A stretch of 64,000 bases of DNA from Nymphaea colorata (GCF_008831285.2 NC_045139.1:14490354-14554353); one strand, 5' to 3'; positions 1-13,800 are shown, counted from the stretch's first letter. Numbers and translations are program-made. Notes: generated from the letters alone by a model not told the origin.

Positions 1-2699
1 GCCTCGTCTGGCTGCCCAGAATGTGTAGAGGGTCAAAGTCACGACCACTACGGCCGTCAGAATGACAGCTTCGAGGACGACCTTGCCTGGTACAGATCCA
101 CGAGAGGGAGGTGGGTTTTAAAAACTGAATTAAGTGTGTGTAACGGCTCAAGGAATCCATGAGGAGCCGCAGAACAGAGGAGGGCAGATAATAGCATTTT
201 TTATAATACACAGTAATGCATCACATACAACATATAAGCCAGCCCGACCAAATACACGTTGCATTGCTTAGTCCTACATTCGCTATTGTTAATATCATTG
301 CATATCATTGCTTAGTCCTTTTTCTAGTATAAAAAGGCAACTTGTACCGGCGAAATGCATTGGGGCGTGTCATCCTATATCGATAACAAAACAATAAAGC
401 GCTAAAATTGATATTGCTATTGGACGCATCAAGAGTCGAGCCAAGGAGCATCCCTCCTGGTTGCTCATTCTCAAACCACCAGGAGGTTTGTAGCTGTACC
501 ATTAGAAGTTTATAAGTGGTGAGTAGTGGTAGGAAAAAAATGTGAAAAAAAGTTGAAACCTAAATCAGGACTTAACTGTTGCCTGAGTGTTTTCATGATT
601 TTGACATGGTAAGAGTACGCCAATCAGAGTTCGTCACCATCCTAAAAAGGAATACTTTAAACCATATTGAAACTATGTTTCAGTATCAAACACAAAACCA
701 GGTCTCTTGACATAGTTTTAGCATTAAAAAGAATGTTTTATAACTAAAAGATTTGCAGTAACCAGTTGTAAAATTCAATGTAAATCACCCCATGATCCTT
801 CCTGACTGACTAGTGTAATATACAAATATCAACAGCACGAAACAAAGTCCCCTAGCGGCATAACTTTGCTCTCTGATGCTTGCCGCATCATTTAAAAAAA
901 AAAACGTTCTTAAAATTTAAACTTTGATGTCGAAAAGCAACCACAAGGAGAACGGCATGATTAGATTTTGGCACCAAATTGGCATCAAAAGGCTCTCGTT
1001 AACATAGGCTATTCTCGTACTTCTCTTTGTTTTGCTATTGGTTACACTCAGACTAGATAAATCCTTTATTTACTTGGCAAAGTGGCCTAGTTAGTAAAAT
1101 AATAATAATAATAAATAAATAAATAAACAACAACAACAACACACACAAAGAGGTTCAAAACATTCTGTAAACATGGTCTATTTTTCACAGGAAAATCTGA
1201 AACAAACAGACTCAGATGACCCAATCTTAACTCGCCACTAGTAGGTTCGCCTCCCTATCAAGGTTCGTGGTCGTCCGAAGAAGCAAGTGAACGCCGGTAC
1301 ATCAAGGTCACACTATACTACAATAAGTTCAGTAAAACGAAAATTGATATTGGCAAGAGTGATGCTAGCTCCTTGTGGTTCCAGACAACATGAAAGGTCG
1401 ACTAATACCTAAAGGACAGCACCACACGTCAAGATCGGATACTGAACGGTGAAGTAAAGTTCGTCAAGGACAGAGAAAAAGATAACAGAGACGGCGGAAT
1501 CTCCAAATCAGAAGTAAAGGAGGCCACATCAAACAGTCCGTGCGCGAAAAGCAAAAACGCAAGTTGCGAAACGTAGAGCGTCATTAACAAATGCAGCCTC
1601 CTAAACAACACAAGAATCAACAATGATGAACCAATAAAAGGCAAGTATAGAACGGATTACTGCGGTGGAAAAGCAAATTTAAAACAACGCAACGAGAAAA
1701 ATAAAGACAAGGAAGTGGAGGCTAGATACAGAACCTTAGGATCAGAGAAAGAGGTCGAGATTCCCTTACCATGAGTGAATGCGCAGCTCAAGCCGATCAA
1801 GAAGCTCAGCGAAATCGTAAAGATTCCGAGAAGAAAAAAATTGACGGGGTGACGTTGATGGTAGAAATACAGGGGGCATAATGCTACAAAAAGAAACCAA
1901 AAATCAGCCAGGAAAACAAAACCTAGATGGCAGAATTATCAGCTATGTTAAGATAACGAAGGAAAACCCAAAAACATCCACGACAATACAAGTTTACCTC
2001 GAGATGTGAAACCGAGATAATTAAACAGGCCTTTATAAGAGAAAAGCAGAAGGAAAATGTACGAGTTACAACTTACAACAATAGTATTGTTAAATAGGTT
2101 AAAAAAAATCCTGGGAAAATCGCACGAACTCGTTAAGATGCAGGCTATTGAATCAGAAACTTCAAAATAAAAAACAAAAAAGAAATCAGAGAATCCGAAA
2201 ATAAACTTACGCAAAAAATTTTAAAGTAAAAGAACAAACGATATTCGGAAATAAGACCCCAAAATCTCGGAAGCAAATCAGTAAGTTTTGAAACCCAAAG
2301 CACTAACCCAAGTTTCGATTAAAAAAAAAAAAAATCGAAGCAAAGAGAACAGAGACCGATCGTGGACAAAGGGAATATGATGGAAAGCAGCCATTGAACA
2401 TAGAAAAAGGGAGAGGACTGACTGAGCAAGGGCACGATGAGGAGGACGATGTAGACGGCTAACCCCCCGGGCGACGTGACGAAGAATCTGGAAATCGGGT
2501 GGACGACGACAACGGCGGTCGCGACGCCGACGGTTACCAGAAGCTGGAAGGCGACGATGGAGTAGACCTTCCGAATGAAGGACCAACGCATGCTAGGATT
2601 CTCCATCATCGTCGGGTAGAGCGGTGGCGGAGCCGTCCCCACCTCCACGTCGTCGGACTTCCTGTACGGCATCTGCCACGGCCACGCCTGCGCCGTCAT
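1..2699 (-). CDS. LFG: LIFEGUARD (LFG) / BI-1-like multi-pass membrane protein, 3' end outside window
   Basis: The exons on the minus strand are 2423-2699, 1770-1883 and 1-86 (continuing past the window edge). All junctions are GT-AG, and the phases join after 277 and 391 coding bases. Exon 1 starts MTAQAWPWQMPYRK, has the family-typical NPSMRWSFIRKVYSI before the first membrane segment, and ends in VLLIVPLL. Exon 2 gives LCPLYFYHQRHPVN and a second hydrophobic segment, LLGIFTISLSFLIGLSCAFT. Exon 3 gives KVVLEAVILTAVVVVTLTLY followed by TFWAARRG. These are strongly conserved plant LFG signatures. Known family role: Bax-inhibitor-1-related proteins of endomembranes that dampen programmed cell death and affect calcium and defence responses. 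The start is the first in-frame ATG, followed directly by conserved sequence. The last membrane segments lie to the left of base 1. The paralogue number cannot be assigned. The family call is firm. Confidence 0.92.
87..1769 (-). other. Intron 2 of the LFG gene
   Basis: The donor GTAAGG follows exon 2 at 1769 and the acceptor CCAG lies at 90-87. The intron is 1.68 kb and AT-rich, with a short TAA/TAAA/CAA microsatellite run near 1095-1145. I see no conserved coding segment inside it. Confidence 0.75.
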
Positions 2700-2899
2700 T
2701 GCTCCACCGGAGTGCTCACCGGAGAATCGGGGATGGGGAGAGGCTTACAGAAGAGCAGGGGATGTGAGAGAGAGAGAGAGGGACGGGGGGAGGGGAGAAG
2801 GAAGGGGAAGGCAGGGGATTGCCTCTTCTGGGAGGGACGGGAAGCGTCGAAGCATCAGAGAAGGCCCGGTGGACTTGTACACGTGGCGCCTTATAATAT

Positions 2900-5058
2900 G
2901 GACACGTACCAAATCTCTTGGCGCTGAAGGAAGTACGGGGACGAGTGGCGCTTCCTTCTCGAATCGTTTGCAGACTTCACCCGTTTCGGGTTTGGGCCGA
3001 CGAGTCCCCGGTCCCTGGACCCGTGAACGGATCCGAATCAGATTACACTAGCTATTAGTATCTTAAGTGCATGAATCCAATATTGCTTAATTGGGATCCA
3101 CAGTGGAGATTCAATTGAATAAAATTACAAGACCGATATTTTTTTTATATAAATAGATGGATTTGGACATTCATGAGCATTGATATCAATCTACATTTAG
3201 TCGGGAAATTGTGCAACCAAATTTGAATACAACTATTGGACTGGATTTGATTTGATTCTCCCCCACCCTCCCTTCAACTATCAATTGGATTAATCCAAAT
3301 TGAATGTCATTAAGTTATGCTAAGTAGGTTTTTAAAAATTTTTAACTTGACTAAAATGGTCGTTTAACTAACAGAATAGTTACATGACTTAATCGTTGGG
3401 GCATATTCATAAAATACTATATAAAATGCACCAATTATATATTATACTAATAGTATAGAGAAAGAAGATGGGAAACTGACGAAAGAATATCTTGTTTGCA
3501 CGAAAATGTGATTTGACAAGTGTTCATATCTGCTCTGGAACAAACTGGATGATTAAAGCTACATTACTTTGACAGGTGATGGATCATATCTGCTCTGGAA
3601 CAAACTGGATGATAAAAAGCTATATACGTTGCATTAAGCGCTTTCTTTCTTTATGCAACACCATATCTCCAATCGGAACCCATACAAAATGATTCGATCA
3701 TAACTTAATATTCGGTTCAAATATGAATTCGATTGACAGGGTTCGCTAAAAAAAATTCAGTCACACCACACATCCAAATTATCGGATTTTCTCGCCAAAA
3801 TCCGATAGATGCCGGTTTCCATGGACATCACAGCCCGATTACTAGGAAACTTTTATTTGTGAACCAGTATTTTTTTATTACTCCAGTCCAATGTGAATCT
3901 AATTTGGAGCCAATTAGATTCGGGTATCACAACTGCTGCATCTGATCCGCGAAGCATTTCTTGCACACTAAGGAAGCAGTGTGGTGGCCACCGAGGCTCT
4001 GGTTTATGAAGAGTGCCTGGATGGTTGACAGGCCACAGCAGTTCAAATATTTTAGTAGTGGAAGGTGGATCACGAATAGATACTTTGCTCATCTTAATTG
4101 AAAGCAATACAATATTAGGGATGTCAATGGATCATATTCCTCTTTTACTATTTCAGCTTGTTGGATGTTCACGAATTTGAATTCATATTCATATACAAAA
4201 CACGAACAAGGAAAAGTTTATTCGATCAGAATCTGATCAAAATCTGACTTTCAGATTGATACGTGTTCTTTTTGTCTAAGAATTGCACTGGGAAATGAAT
4301 CGTTACAGATTCTCTCTTCATGGGGAGACGCTCTTAGTTCAGTTTGGTAGAACGCGGGTCTCCGAATCCCCTCTACTCGTATTCACAAATTTATTAGAAA
4401 CCAACAAAAAGATACAGATGTTAATCACCAGAGATTAGCAGGTGATTTTGCTTGTTGAACAACGAAACTTGCAATCTTACTGGAGAAGGCCATACTTTTT
4501 GGCCTTCTAAACATGGTGGTTTTGGCGAATTCTTTTGGTTTGTTTTAGAAAACTTCCGAAGGTGAATTACAGATAATGGGTTTCCTTTTGCCATTCGATA
4601 TTGGCAGCAGCAGATGCAGCTTTCTTGTCTCTCCTCTGCCTTCTCAACCAAGTTTGGGGGGCTGCAAATTGGTTCGGTCGGCACTAGAAAGATTTTTTAA
4701 CTATTCTTTTTGCCCAAAAGTTAGACCACAAGTGTATAGATACACACACACGCACACACAACGGACATTCCTTAATTTGATATAATACATAAATTTCTGA
4801 GTTGGCCACTTATTTATTTATGAATCTACGATTACTTTTTCATAAGAGAAAAAGAAAAAGATCTCGACTCTGCATCTGAAAAGGCATGTCATGTTAATCT
4901 CTGTCTTCTGATGTGTTCTCTGTGCTCGACAGCACATGCTTTGCTTCTACTCTTTCATGAGGACGAGTTCGATAGAACCCGATACCTTCCACTTGGGTCG
5001 CGCCCCACCACTTTCCTCTGCCTCCAGCCCGCTTTCACTAAATTAATCTCTCTGTTTC
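2900..5058. other. Intergenic, AT-rich; one 60-bp-period direct repeat
   Basis: I found no supported gene. A direct repeat of about 36 bases occurs at 3525-3560 and 3585-3621, sharing CTGCTCTGGAACAAACTGGA. A CA-rich run lies near 4741-4765. Short open frames here have no recognisable domains. Confidence 0.5.
3525..3621. repeat. Two-copy direct repeat, period 60 bp
   Basis: The core CATATCTGCTCTGGAACAAA is repeated at 3525 and 3585, followed by CTGGATGAT and AAAGCT in both copies. The origin is unknown. Confidence 0.8.
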
Positions 5059-7110
5059 TGTCACGACCCAATTTTTGACACCAAAAATTTTCTTTCATTT
5101 CTATAATAGCGGAAGCAATATTGAGTCATGACCAGAACATAAGACATTGTTTTATTTCAACAATAAAATACTTGGACCCAACAAAAATAACCACAAATCC
5201 CCAAAACCGACGCAGTGTCCAGAATGCCAGTGCCCGTCCATCACAAGGCTGAGGTCGTCGCTCCAAAGCCAAAATCTATCAAGGACTACTTGTAGATATA
5301 GGAAGAAGGGTCAGAATTCCTCTGAGTATGGAAAAATCCAGCCATGTGTGGAACATGGCCCATCAAAATAATATCTGGTTTTTGTAAAACAAATATCTTC
5401 AAATCTTAACACATATTAGAGTAACGTCACATGTTCAGCAACAAAACGAGGTGTGCACAACCTCCCAAAATTTCGTAGGCTTCCAACCGTGGTCCTTTGA
5501 CAATGTCAAGGTCATCGTGCCGAGCAACAGAAATCTCCGTGGGCACTCACGGGCAGAATAGAACATCTCTTCACCAAGCTATCCAACGGATCGAGGGCAC
5601 CTGAAGTGAAGCCTCCTGAGATATCCCAGATCGCCGCTGCAGCAGCTTGGTCTCTCTAGGAACCCGGGTGGAGAGACCAGGAGTCTCGCTCACAAACAGA
5701 AACAGAACAGAATCCCGGGCCCTTGTGCCGCCCAATACCCTGTGGGCCCTCCAGTACAGCCAGAGGAGCGTGCGTCAACAGTGAGCTCAGACGCACCACT
5801 ACCTCCCGGGACGAAACCGATCACTGGGCAAAACAGAAAGCTCGCACTCGCATAACCATTGCACAAAGTCCACGTTTCGCCTTCGAATTTCAAAAGTGAG
5901 GGTTTACCAATGCTAGACATCGTCTAGTACCTCTCACAGAAACCGTCCGCCCTCAGGCTCGGTTTTCCAAACAAAATAATTCAGCTATTTTAAATCTTAA
6001 CTGAATAGCAATAGAGCAAAACTCATTTCATCTAGAAACCTCTATTAGCAATATTATAATCCTTATTTGAAACAATAAAATTTGTATTTAAATTCTCAAA
6101 CGTGACTTTCCTCCTCTAATGGTTCCAAAGTTCAGAACCATATTTCTGAAATTTTAAACAGCATCAAAAAGTAAAAAGTAATATAGCATATCATGTCGTT
6201 TTTAATTTATAAAACCCCCTTTTTGTAATTTTTAAGAATTTAGGGGGTACCAAAACGTGATTTCTTATTAAATGCATGGTTTTTGCTGAAAATCACTTTC
6301 CCAAGCCTCTTTTTGAAGAGGTTTTCAGCAAAAACGTTGCGGCATGAACGCTTAAAAGTTATAACAGTTTTTTTGCAAATTTTAATAATAAGGTGGACCT
6401 GCTTTGAAAGTTTTCATCATTGATCTAAATTTGGCCCACGCTCGTTTTTCTTCATTTCACGCCTGCGTTTTCTCTCTCCTCACGAGCGCCTCTTCCTCGT
6501 CTTCGTGTTCGTCCGGTGGTGGAGTCTCCACCTTGCTTCCATGACCAAAACCAGAGAGAGATCTCTCTGTCTCGCGCCAAGGCTCCTTCCTCGCATGGTT
6601 CGCTCGACGGTGAAGCTTTCGTCGTCCTCAAAGGGGAACGAACCAGAGAGGAGGAGATTGTCTTCCTCCCCTGCCCTGACGCTAGGGTTCTTCGTGCGCT
6701 GCTTCCAATCGACCATCCGACCCTCTTAGCCGCCGCTGCCTCCTCTGCTGCTACCGTTTTTCATCTCTGCCTTGCGACGTGTGGAGGAACCGGCAGGGAA
6801 GGAGGGACGACGGGAGGGTTACTGTTTTCCCCCAAACCGCTTCTGTTACAACCATCACGGTGTTCCCTTCTCTTGGAGCTCTCCAGCAACAAGAAGATTG
6901 AAGAAAACGCCCCTGCTGTCGGCGTCCGTGGCAGAAGAAAAAGGAAATCGAGGCCTCGTTCTTCACGGGAGGGGATGACTGAACGGGGGTTTCAGCCGAA
7001 ACCCCTCAGTAAAGACCGTACCCCTTTTTTTTGTGTGTGTGTTTTTATATCAGATAAGCATGCTCTGTTTTTTTTTAGGATTGAATGTAGTTTGGTTTCT
7101 CACGGATGAA
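5059..7110. mobile_element. Possible LTR-retrotransposon remnant (solo-LTR-like), right boundary unknown
   Basis: The stretch opens with TGTCACGACCCAATTTTTGA. A TGTCACG(A/C)CCC start is common at the termini of plant Ty3-type LTRs. The following 2 kb changes composition repeatedly, contains a strong hairpin at 6279-6335 and a pyrimidine-rich, GC-rich segment (6470-6980), and has no matching second copy in this window. I could not find a clear matching CA end, a target-site duplication, or gag/pol coding. The open frame over 6516-7109 is low-complexity and probably not a gene. The end coordinate is only where the unusual composition stops. This is an inference from terminal sequence and composition. 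Confidence 0.3.
6279..6335. repeat. Hairpin: 14-bp perfect inverted repeat with nested stem
   Basis: GTTTTTGCTGAAAA at 6279-6292 is the exact reverse complement of TTTTCAGCAAAAAC at 6322-6335. The spacer holds a second stem, CCTCTT/AAGAGG (6306-6321). It lies inside the LTR-like stretch. Confidence 0.8.
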
Positions 7111-7900
7111 CACCCATAGCGTAATACAGAAAATCCGAGTAAAACATAAGCAGAACGGGAATCTAGAACCTCATGCTTGGATTCATTCTACATGTATATG
7201 CATCTATACAAACTCAAAATATACAGGCTTCATGCTCCATTCATGATCGAAAATCCCCATACCTTCTAATCGAGATTGATTTCCAGCAGCAACCTCTTTT
7301 TGCTTCTCGTTCCTTTCCAGCAGCACAAATGAGGATCTCTTCCTCACCTTCTCCCTCTTTCTCTCAAAGTCTTTGCCGTTGAGCTTTTTCCTCTGTGAAT
7401 GCAGTAAAAGAAATGATCATTTTCTGAAACATGGGGTTAAATAACCCTCTACAGGCCTTCTTAATTGTCATCCGTTTTTTTCTTTTCAGTTTCTCACAAG
7501 AAAGGAAACGGCCTCTTGATTTCCTTTCTCATCCCTTTAATTCTTTTCAGTTAGAAAATCATTGGTCTTCTTTCCATATTATTCCTTTTATAATGAAAAT
7601 GGGCAGTTTCAAAAGAAAACGAAAGGATTAACGTCGTGGGTTTTACAGTTTCGGCGCAGCTCTTCGCTTCCGTCTCCTCTGCCTTTGCTGCTCCTGCCTC
7701 CTGCTATGCTTCTTTGTTTCTTTTCTTAACTATTTGTAGGAACTTAAGAGGAAGCGGTGAATCTGATAGCACTTAACGTATATGATTTTTTCAGTAGTGA
7801 ATCTCAGTTTTTAAATTTGTCTAATTTATGAAGGATTTTTGTTTGGCGATCTGAATCGCGCTTGACGAATGAGGAGATCAAAGCTTCGCCAAACATCCCC

Positions 7901-8026
7901 CAATGTTTGTTTATTTTTACATTAGTATCTTCAAATATTTGCTTTGTCCTATATGTGAGTGCCCCTTCTATGTGAAAATCTATGAATGGGTGCCCCCTCC
8001 AGAAAATTTTTCTGGCTCCGCCACTG
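7901..8026 (-). mobile_element. Truncated member of the 178-bp hAT-type MITE family
   Basis: Read on the minus strand it starts CAGTGGCGGAGCCAGAAAAA and continues with TTTTCTGG, AGAAGGGGCACTCACATATA and AATAAACAAACATT. This matches the plus strand of the complete copy at 30929-31106 for about 125 bases. The other end, with the CTGCCCACACCAGC block, is missing. Confidence 0.7.
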
Positions 8027-8944
8027 CATCAAGGCATGTATTTGGCCTACGTAGGCAGCAACAGTGATGTTCCCTGCCTTGTCAATAAATCTCTGAATAA
8101 CCAAACTTGGAGTTCTTTCATCTCTAAAATCTGGGCATTTGATAAGAAGAATTGCATTCTTAGGATTCGAAACACCATGTTTTTGTTCTATGAAACATTT
8201 TTGTGATGATGCCAAACATGAAAGTACAAACATTTGATCGTTGAAGAATGATACCATATTTTATAAATAAGAACACTGTTCTTAGAAAAATGTATCCAAA
8301 TAAGACAATGTTCTTATTCAACACCCTGTAAGCACAAAATCTTTGGTGTTTCCCTTTTAATGGCAGTTTGACTCCACCGGAACCAGTGGAATTCTGGAAT
8401 CAGAATTCCGATTTTGTCTTTGCGAACCGATTGAAGGGCTGAGTCAGGAATCAAAACTCGCCATGCTTTTTCCCGCGACCGCTTTCTTCTCCTCCCTCGC
8501 GCGAAAAAAAGACCTCCTGCTGCAGCCTGCTGCTCTCTTCCTCTCTCTGTGTTCCCCTCCTCGCTTTTGCTGCAGTGCGTAAGGAAAGGTCTTGGTGGTG
8601 CAGGCCGCGAGGTGAGGTCGTGCTCCTACTGAGGTACTCTCTCTCTCTCTCTCTGTGTGTTTGTGGGTGCGCGCGTGTGTGTGTCGGAGGCACTGCATCG
8701 ACCATTCTCGGGCGCAGCCCCTCGTGCTCCTTTTTGGGTCGAGGCAGACATGTCGATCATGTGGAGATGAGAGCGGCAAGAAGGAAGCGTGAGGGAGAAG
8801 CGCAAATACGGATTGCTCTCCCACGAAAACTGAGGAGGAGGAAAAAAGAAAAGGAGAAAGGGAGAAGCAAATGCGGACACTTCATGCGTTTTCCCTTCTC
8901 TTGAAAAGCTAACGAAGGGAATTCCTCCCCCCTCCATTACCTGT

Positions 8945-8954
8945 TATATAAAAG
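8945..8954 (+). promoter_or_regulatory. TATA-box candidate upstream of the RPC9 gene
   Basis: TATATAAAAG is followed by a purine-rich stretch (8960-9070) of the kind seen in plant leaders. If it is used, the 5' UTR would be split by an intron. A donor-like CCG|GTGCGT lies near 9241, and an acceptor CTTCAG ends at 10893, just before the start codon. This is inferred from sequence only. Confidence 0.35.
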
Positions 8955-10899
8955 GAAAAACATGAGATTGTGAAAAGGAAGGGAGAAGAAGGAGAAGGAA
9001 AGGAAGATGAATAGAAGAAAGAGAAATTAAGCGTCCGATAATTATTTGTAATCGAGAGAAAGGGAGAGGATGGGTTATTGATTTCTTGGTCCGATCATCG
9101 AACTGCTCGTTCTGTCGATCAACCTTTTCTCGATTCACTTTTTGATCGGTTTAATTTGTACACTAGAATTAGAAGGGAGAGTCGTGGTGGATTTCCGGCC
9201 GCCCCGTCCTTCTTTCTTCTTCGGTGTTTTCTCATACTCCGGTGCGTGTTGCATTTGCTCGTTCACAGCTTTATGGGCTCTCTCGATGCTGGGCAGGGGA
9301 ATCTCTGGATGTTTTTTTTTCCTTTTCCCTTGTATTTCTTGGAATCCAAAATTTTCCGTTTTTCGATGTTTTAGGGGATTTGATGACTTGATTTTGGTTT
9401 ACGATATTTTGAAATTCAACATTTACTGTCAAGGGTTCTTGACATCTTGTGATCATCACTGGTGCTTCTAAGTCGATTTGCAGTTATGTTCTCTCTACCA
9501 TTGCTTTGTGATCGATTGCAGTGGCTCTTAACAATGTGAGAGATTCACTTTACATAAAATTTAATGGTTACACAAACGCACGTGCTTTTCACCTTTTATT
9601 GCACTTTTTCTCTTAACTGTGTTTCGAAGCGTTCTTGCTTATCTTTTCGTCATCTCCGTTACCCTCTGTAAGCTATGTCATTGAAAAGCTTTGTATCAAT
9701 TGAATTTTTTTTTTTTTGTCAATTGAATATTTTTTGTGTCATATATTAGCTGGTAGCTATGGACATCAGGGCCGGGGAGAAAGCCCTCTCTCTGACTGTG
9801 AACCTCCTGATTAAGAACTGTTGGAATGCACTGCCAGTATTTATGAAATTAATGTTCTAGTTGTTGTCTCTAAAAAGCAGTAAGTACATCTATATATATT
9901 TATTAAATTAAACAATTCATATAAGCCATCTAAAAATTTGGGCTACTTTATTTTTTCCAAGTCTGAATGGTCTGACACTCTGAAGTCTGATCAAATCAAG
10001 CCTGTATGTGGAGAATGGAGAGGGTTGCAGAACATTGAAGTAGAGAAGGGAAACTCATATTCGGCTTATTCTTGGATGCTCTTCATCCTACGTGGCGTTC
10101 ACTGTCTACTGGTCTAGGAACTCAATAAATGGAACCCAATCAGATCTAATTTAAATAGTTCTTTATGTCTGGGGAAATCTATGGAAGATACTTGTAATTT
10201 GTGCTCCTTTTTTCTCCACATTGAAGAAAAGCATTGAAACAAACGGAGAAAGAGACTTGATGTGGCTGCAGTAGAGGGCCTGCAGAAATCTAACGCTATT
10301 AAAATTCCAGAATCTTAATGCTCTTTCATCAAATAATGCGTTTTTTACTTCTGGAATCAAATTTCCATGCAATCAAAAAAGAAAAACTGGAAGTGGGAAT
10401 TTTCATTTCAATCCAATTTTTGGGTGGAATTTGTGATTCTGGAATTTTTATCCCAGAATCAAAATTCTAGGCCATCAAACACCCCCAATTGTCTGATATA
10501 TGGTTGGACTCGGAATTTCAAATCGACCTTTCAGCATTTTGATTTTCAATCCGGTTCTCCAGATGATACTTGACCGATTTGTCATCTTCCAGTGGCAGGA
10601 TGACACCGGTCCTGCTCTTGTGCTGGAGCACCAAAGTGGCATCTCTCTCTCTCTGTGGCTGATTGGAACTTGCTATAGCTTCTTTCTTTTCATTTACAGC
10701 AATTTTTGTCTAAATGAAAATTTGCCTTTGTTTTTTCTTCCATAATCCTTTTTCTGCTGCTTTATCTAGGCATGTTTTGTCCTGCAGTGAAGTCACTGAT
10801 GAATTTCTTTTGGCAATATCTTACTTGGATATGCTATTTAGGTGCCATTTTTTGAACGATTTCATCACCTAGCCACTTCGGGAGTTCCTTCAGTTGACA

Positions 10900-13800
10900 A
10901 TGAAGATGTAATGCTTTCACTACCTTCACATAAATGGCAGTCTTTTGTTTGTTTCCTCATTGTTATCTGATATGCCTTGTCCCATTGGTAAATGGTACTT
11001 GAATTACATGAATTTATCTATTTCCGACCAGGCATTGTTGTATAACTAATATGTGGTTCCTACATCTTTTGAACATCTTAGAAGTCTAAAGATGCTAGAA
11101 GAATAAAAAAGAAAGTTATAATTATTTTTGTTATTTTGTACCATTTGCAAGTAATTGCACCCAAGGTAGTGTAGAAACCTTTAGTAAACTTAGACTCAAT
11201 TCTGTTGCTTTTCTACTCATATTTGTGCTATTTGAAGTTATGAACTCTAATCCAGTCCTGTGGTCATGTCAAAATCTTGATCAGTTTTTAGATAGATATA
11301 TTCTGACTCTGATGCCTTGTAGTCAAAAGCTGAGCCTTCGCTTCCTAAATCCTAAGTATGTAAATTTCTATACAGCCCATTTTTTCCCTCCTCTTTGGGT
11401 TTTTATGTAAACCTGCGAGGTATTCATTCGTTTTTGATTATCCGAGTTTCTCAGTTATTCATTTCTAATTCATATGTTGGGTTCCTGTAGCAAGGAAAAA
11501 AAATCTGGGATACTTACAAACTTTGAAGTCCTTGAGCATCTAAAATCTAGAGGGGCAACACTGGATCCTTTTGGCTCATTGAGTATGGCAAGACGGTCAG
11601 AATGCAAGGTGCAATTTATTACTGTTTTCTTTTGGTAGTTGGATGTCAATCCATTGATATCCCCATCATGCGCATATGCCCACAGAAAGCATGAGGAACA
11701 TCACTGCATTTGCTTTCAATACACTTGCAGGTGTTTGATTATTTGGCTCAAACATCTGCAGCAACTCAAACTAGAGAAAGAATAAGTGAATTCTTGCAGC
11801 GGTCAGAAAAATACAAGCTCACAAGTGCTGAGAAGGTTCAAGTCATAAATTTAAGCCCTTCCAGACCTGTCGAACTTGATGGGGTAATGGTAATTTAACC
11901 TGTTGGCGTGAAATTTTGTTCAGATTGCTTGGTGCTTGTTTTTTTTAATTTGATTGGTAGATTTTTTACAATCTAAGAAGTACCAGACAATAAACCTTGT
12001 AAAAGTGTTGGGGGTGCTGCATGATAAGAAATTTTTGGATCATTCACTTTACCTTTACTGGACCACAAAAGCCAAGGGGTAACATATTCTGGCTTAATAC
12101 CTAATTGTTGAACTGGAAACTGACAAGAAAAATTGACTAGTCTGGAGCAGATGCATGGAATTTAAACTGTTTAAAATGTTCAGCAGGTGATTTTGGAATC
12201 TAGTGCAAAAGCACACTAGCTGATGTATTTATCTGAAATATGAAGATTCTGATTGGAGCAGTTCGTGTGAAAATTAGTCAACTTCTGCAAATCCCCAGAC
12301 CACCTCCTTACAGCTTGTTATTTTGTCAATTTCTTCTGAAGCTGCCAACTTAGGTTGGCCTATATTAGTTTCTTGTTGGACATGAATTAGCAATGTGCAA
12401 GTATATACAAATGATCAAACATGTGGAAGGCCTCTAGTTAGTAACACCATCCAACAGAGAAGTATTGATAATCACACCAATTTATATTGGGTGGTCACAG
12501 AACAGATTGTTGCTAAAATTCAAGGTTGAGGAAGGAGACCTCCAATACTTGTGCATTAGAGTGCAGCTATTAGAAATACTGGAAACAGAAGAAGTTTAGT
12601 CATTACCAGCGAATTATCAACACCTCCATTACTTATTAAACTCTGGCAGTTATATTCCTCATAAGATTGTTGCTTATAGCCTTATACTGAAGACTGAGTC
12701 CTAAAAAGAGAAATCTGGAACATTTAGTCTTGTAAAAGAGATATTCTGTAGAGGAGTATGTCCTAAAGTTAAGCAGCAGCACATCTATACTCCGTCATCC
12801 CCTACCTGTGATATCCTCAGGGGTGCAGATTTGGCTTAAAGGTCTTTTTAAAGTCAATTGCCAACTTTATCAAGTTGTTACTTGTGCAGATACAGTACCA
12901 CTGTGTAGATGTTGTTATCTAGATGAAACTTTTTATAAAGTGAGGAGATGATTCTGCTGACTCAGTAATCAAGTTTTGTAGTCATCTGGCACCTCCAATA
13001 TCATGTTTTGGTAATTTGAATTCATGTTACTCACTTTCTGTTGTCTAGTAAAAATTTGAGAGCTCGTATGATTTGAGGCTGGTTATCTTATGTGGACCCA
13101 TCATCGGGCTGCATTTTTATCTAGATGTGGTCCTTTCTGGAAACTTTCTCCCAGAACATTTTTGTATCAGATTTGCAGCTGAGAAATATCTATTCTGAAT
13201 CTGTTTCATCTGGCCAGTGTCATAAAATTTCTTCCCATAAAATGCAGATTGATAAATACTTGGTTCATATTTCTATAATTTTTTTCTGTCATGGGGATTG
13301 AACATTTCTGTTAAGTCTGAATTTTCTAAATTCTGTTTTGTAGTTAGTGCCTTTGACGTCATAATGTGGTTTTGCACTATCCAACTATATCTAATGTGTG
13401 TGTACCCAAATTCAGACATTTTAATAATCACGAATTCTACTCAGCATGCAGGTGTCAGGGGGAAATGCAAATTGAAATATGAATAAAATGTCATTGATTG
13501 CTAAGATTTGTGGGTTACATAAGGAGACTAATATAATCTGATCAAGCGACATGGAAGCATGTCCAAATTTCTAATGCATAGTTGGAAGTTTGCAGACAAA
13601 ACTGAAAAACTTAATTGTTTCAAAATATGGTCCCAAACATAATTTTGAATTGCTTTGAAGTGTTTAAATATTAAAAGGATAAACTATGGATCCATGTAAC
13701 TTCTGGCAATTGTCTGGGTCTCTAGGTGATCTTAGGAGGGCTTTCCTTTAATTGGATATTCAAGGCACAGGTAACAGGAGACCTGAAAATTGGAAAAGCT

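Noticed and set aside
6516..7109. 197-codon plus-strand frame
   Set aside because: It is low-complexity, with no domain, lies in an LTR-like segment, and is overlapped by equally long frames on both strands.
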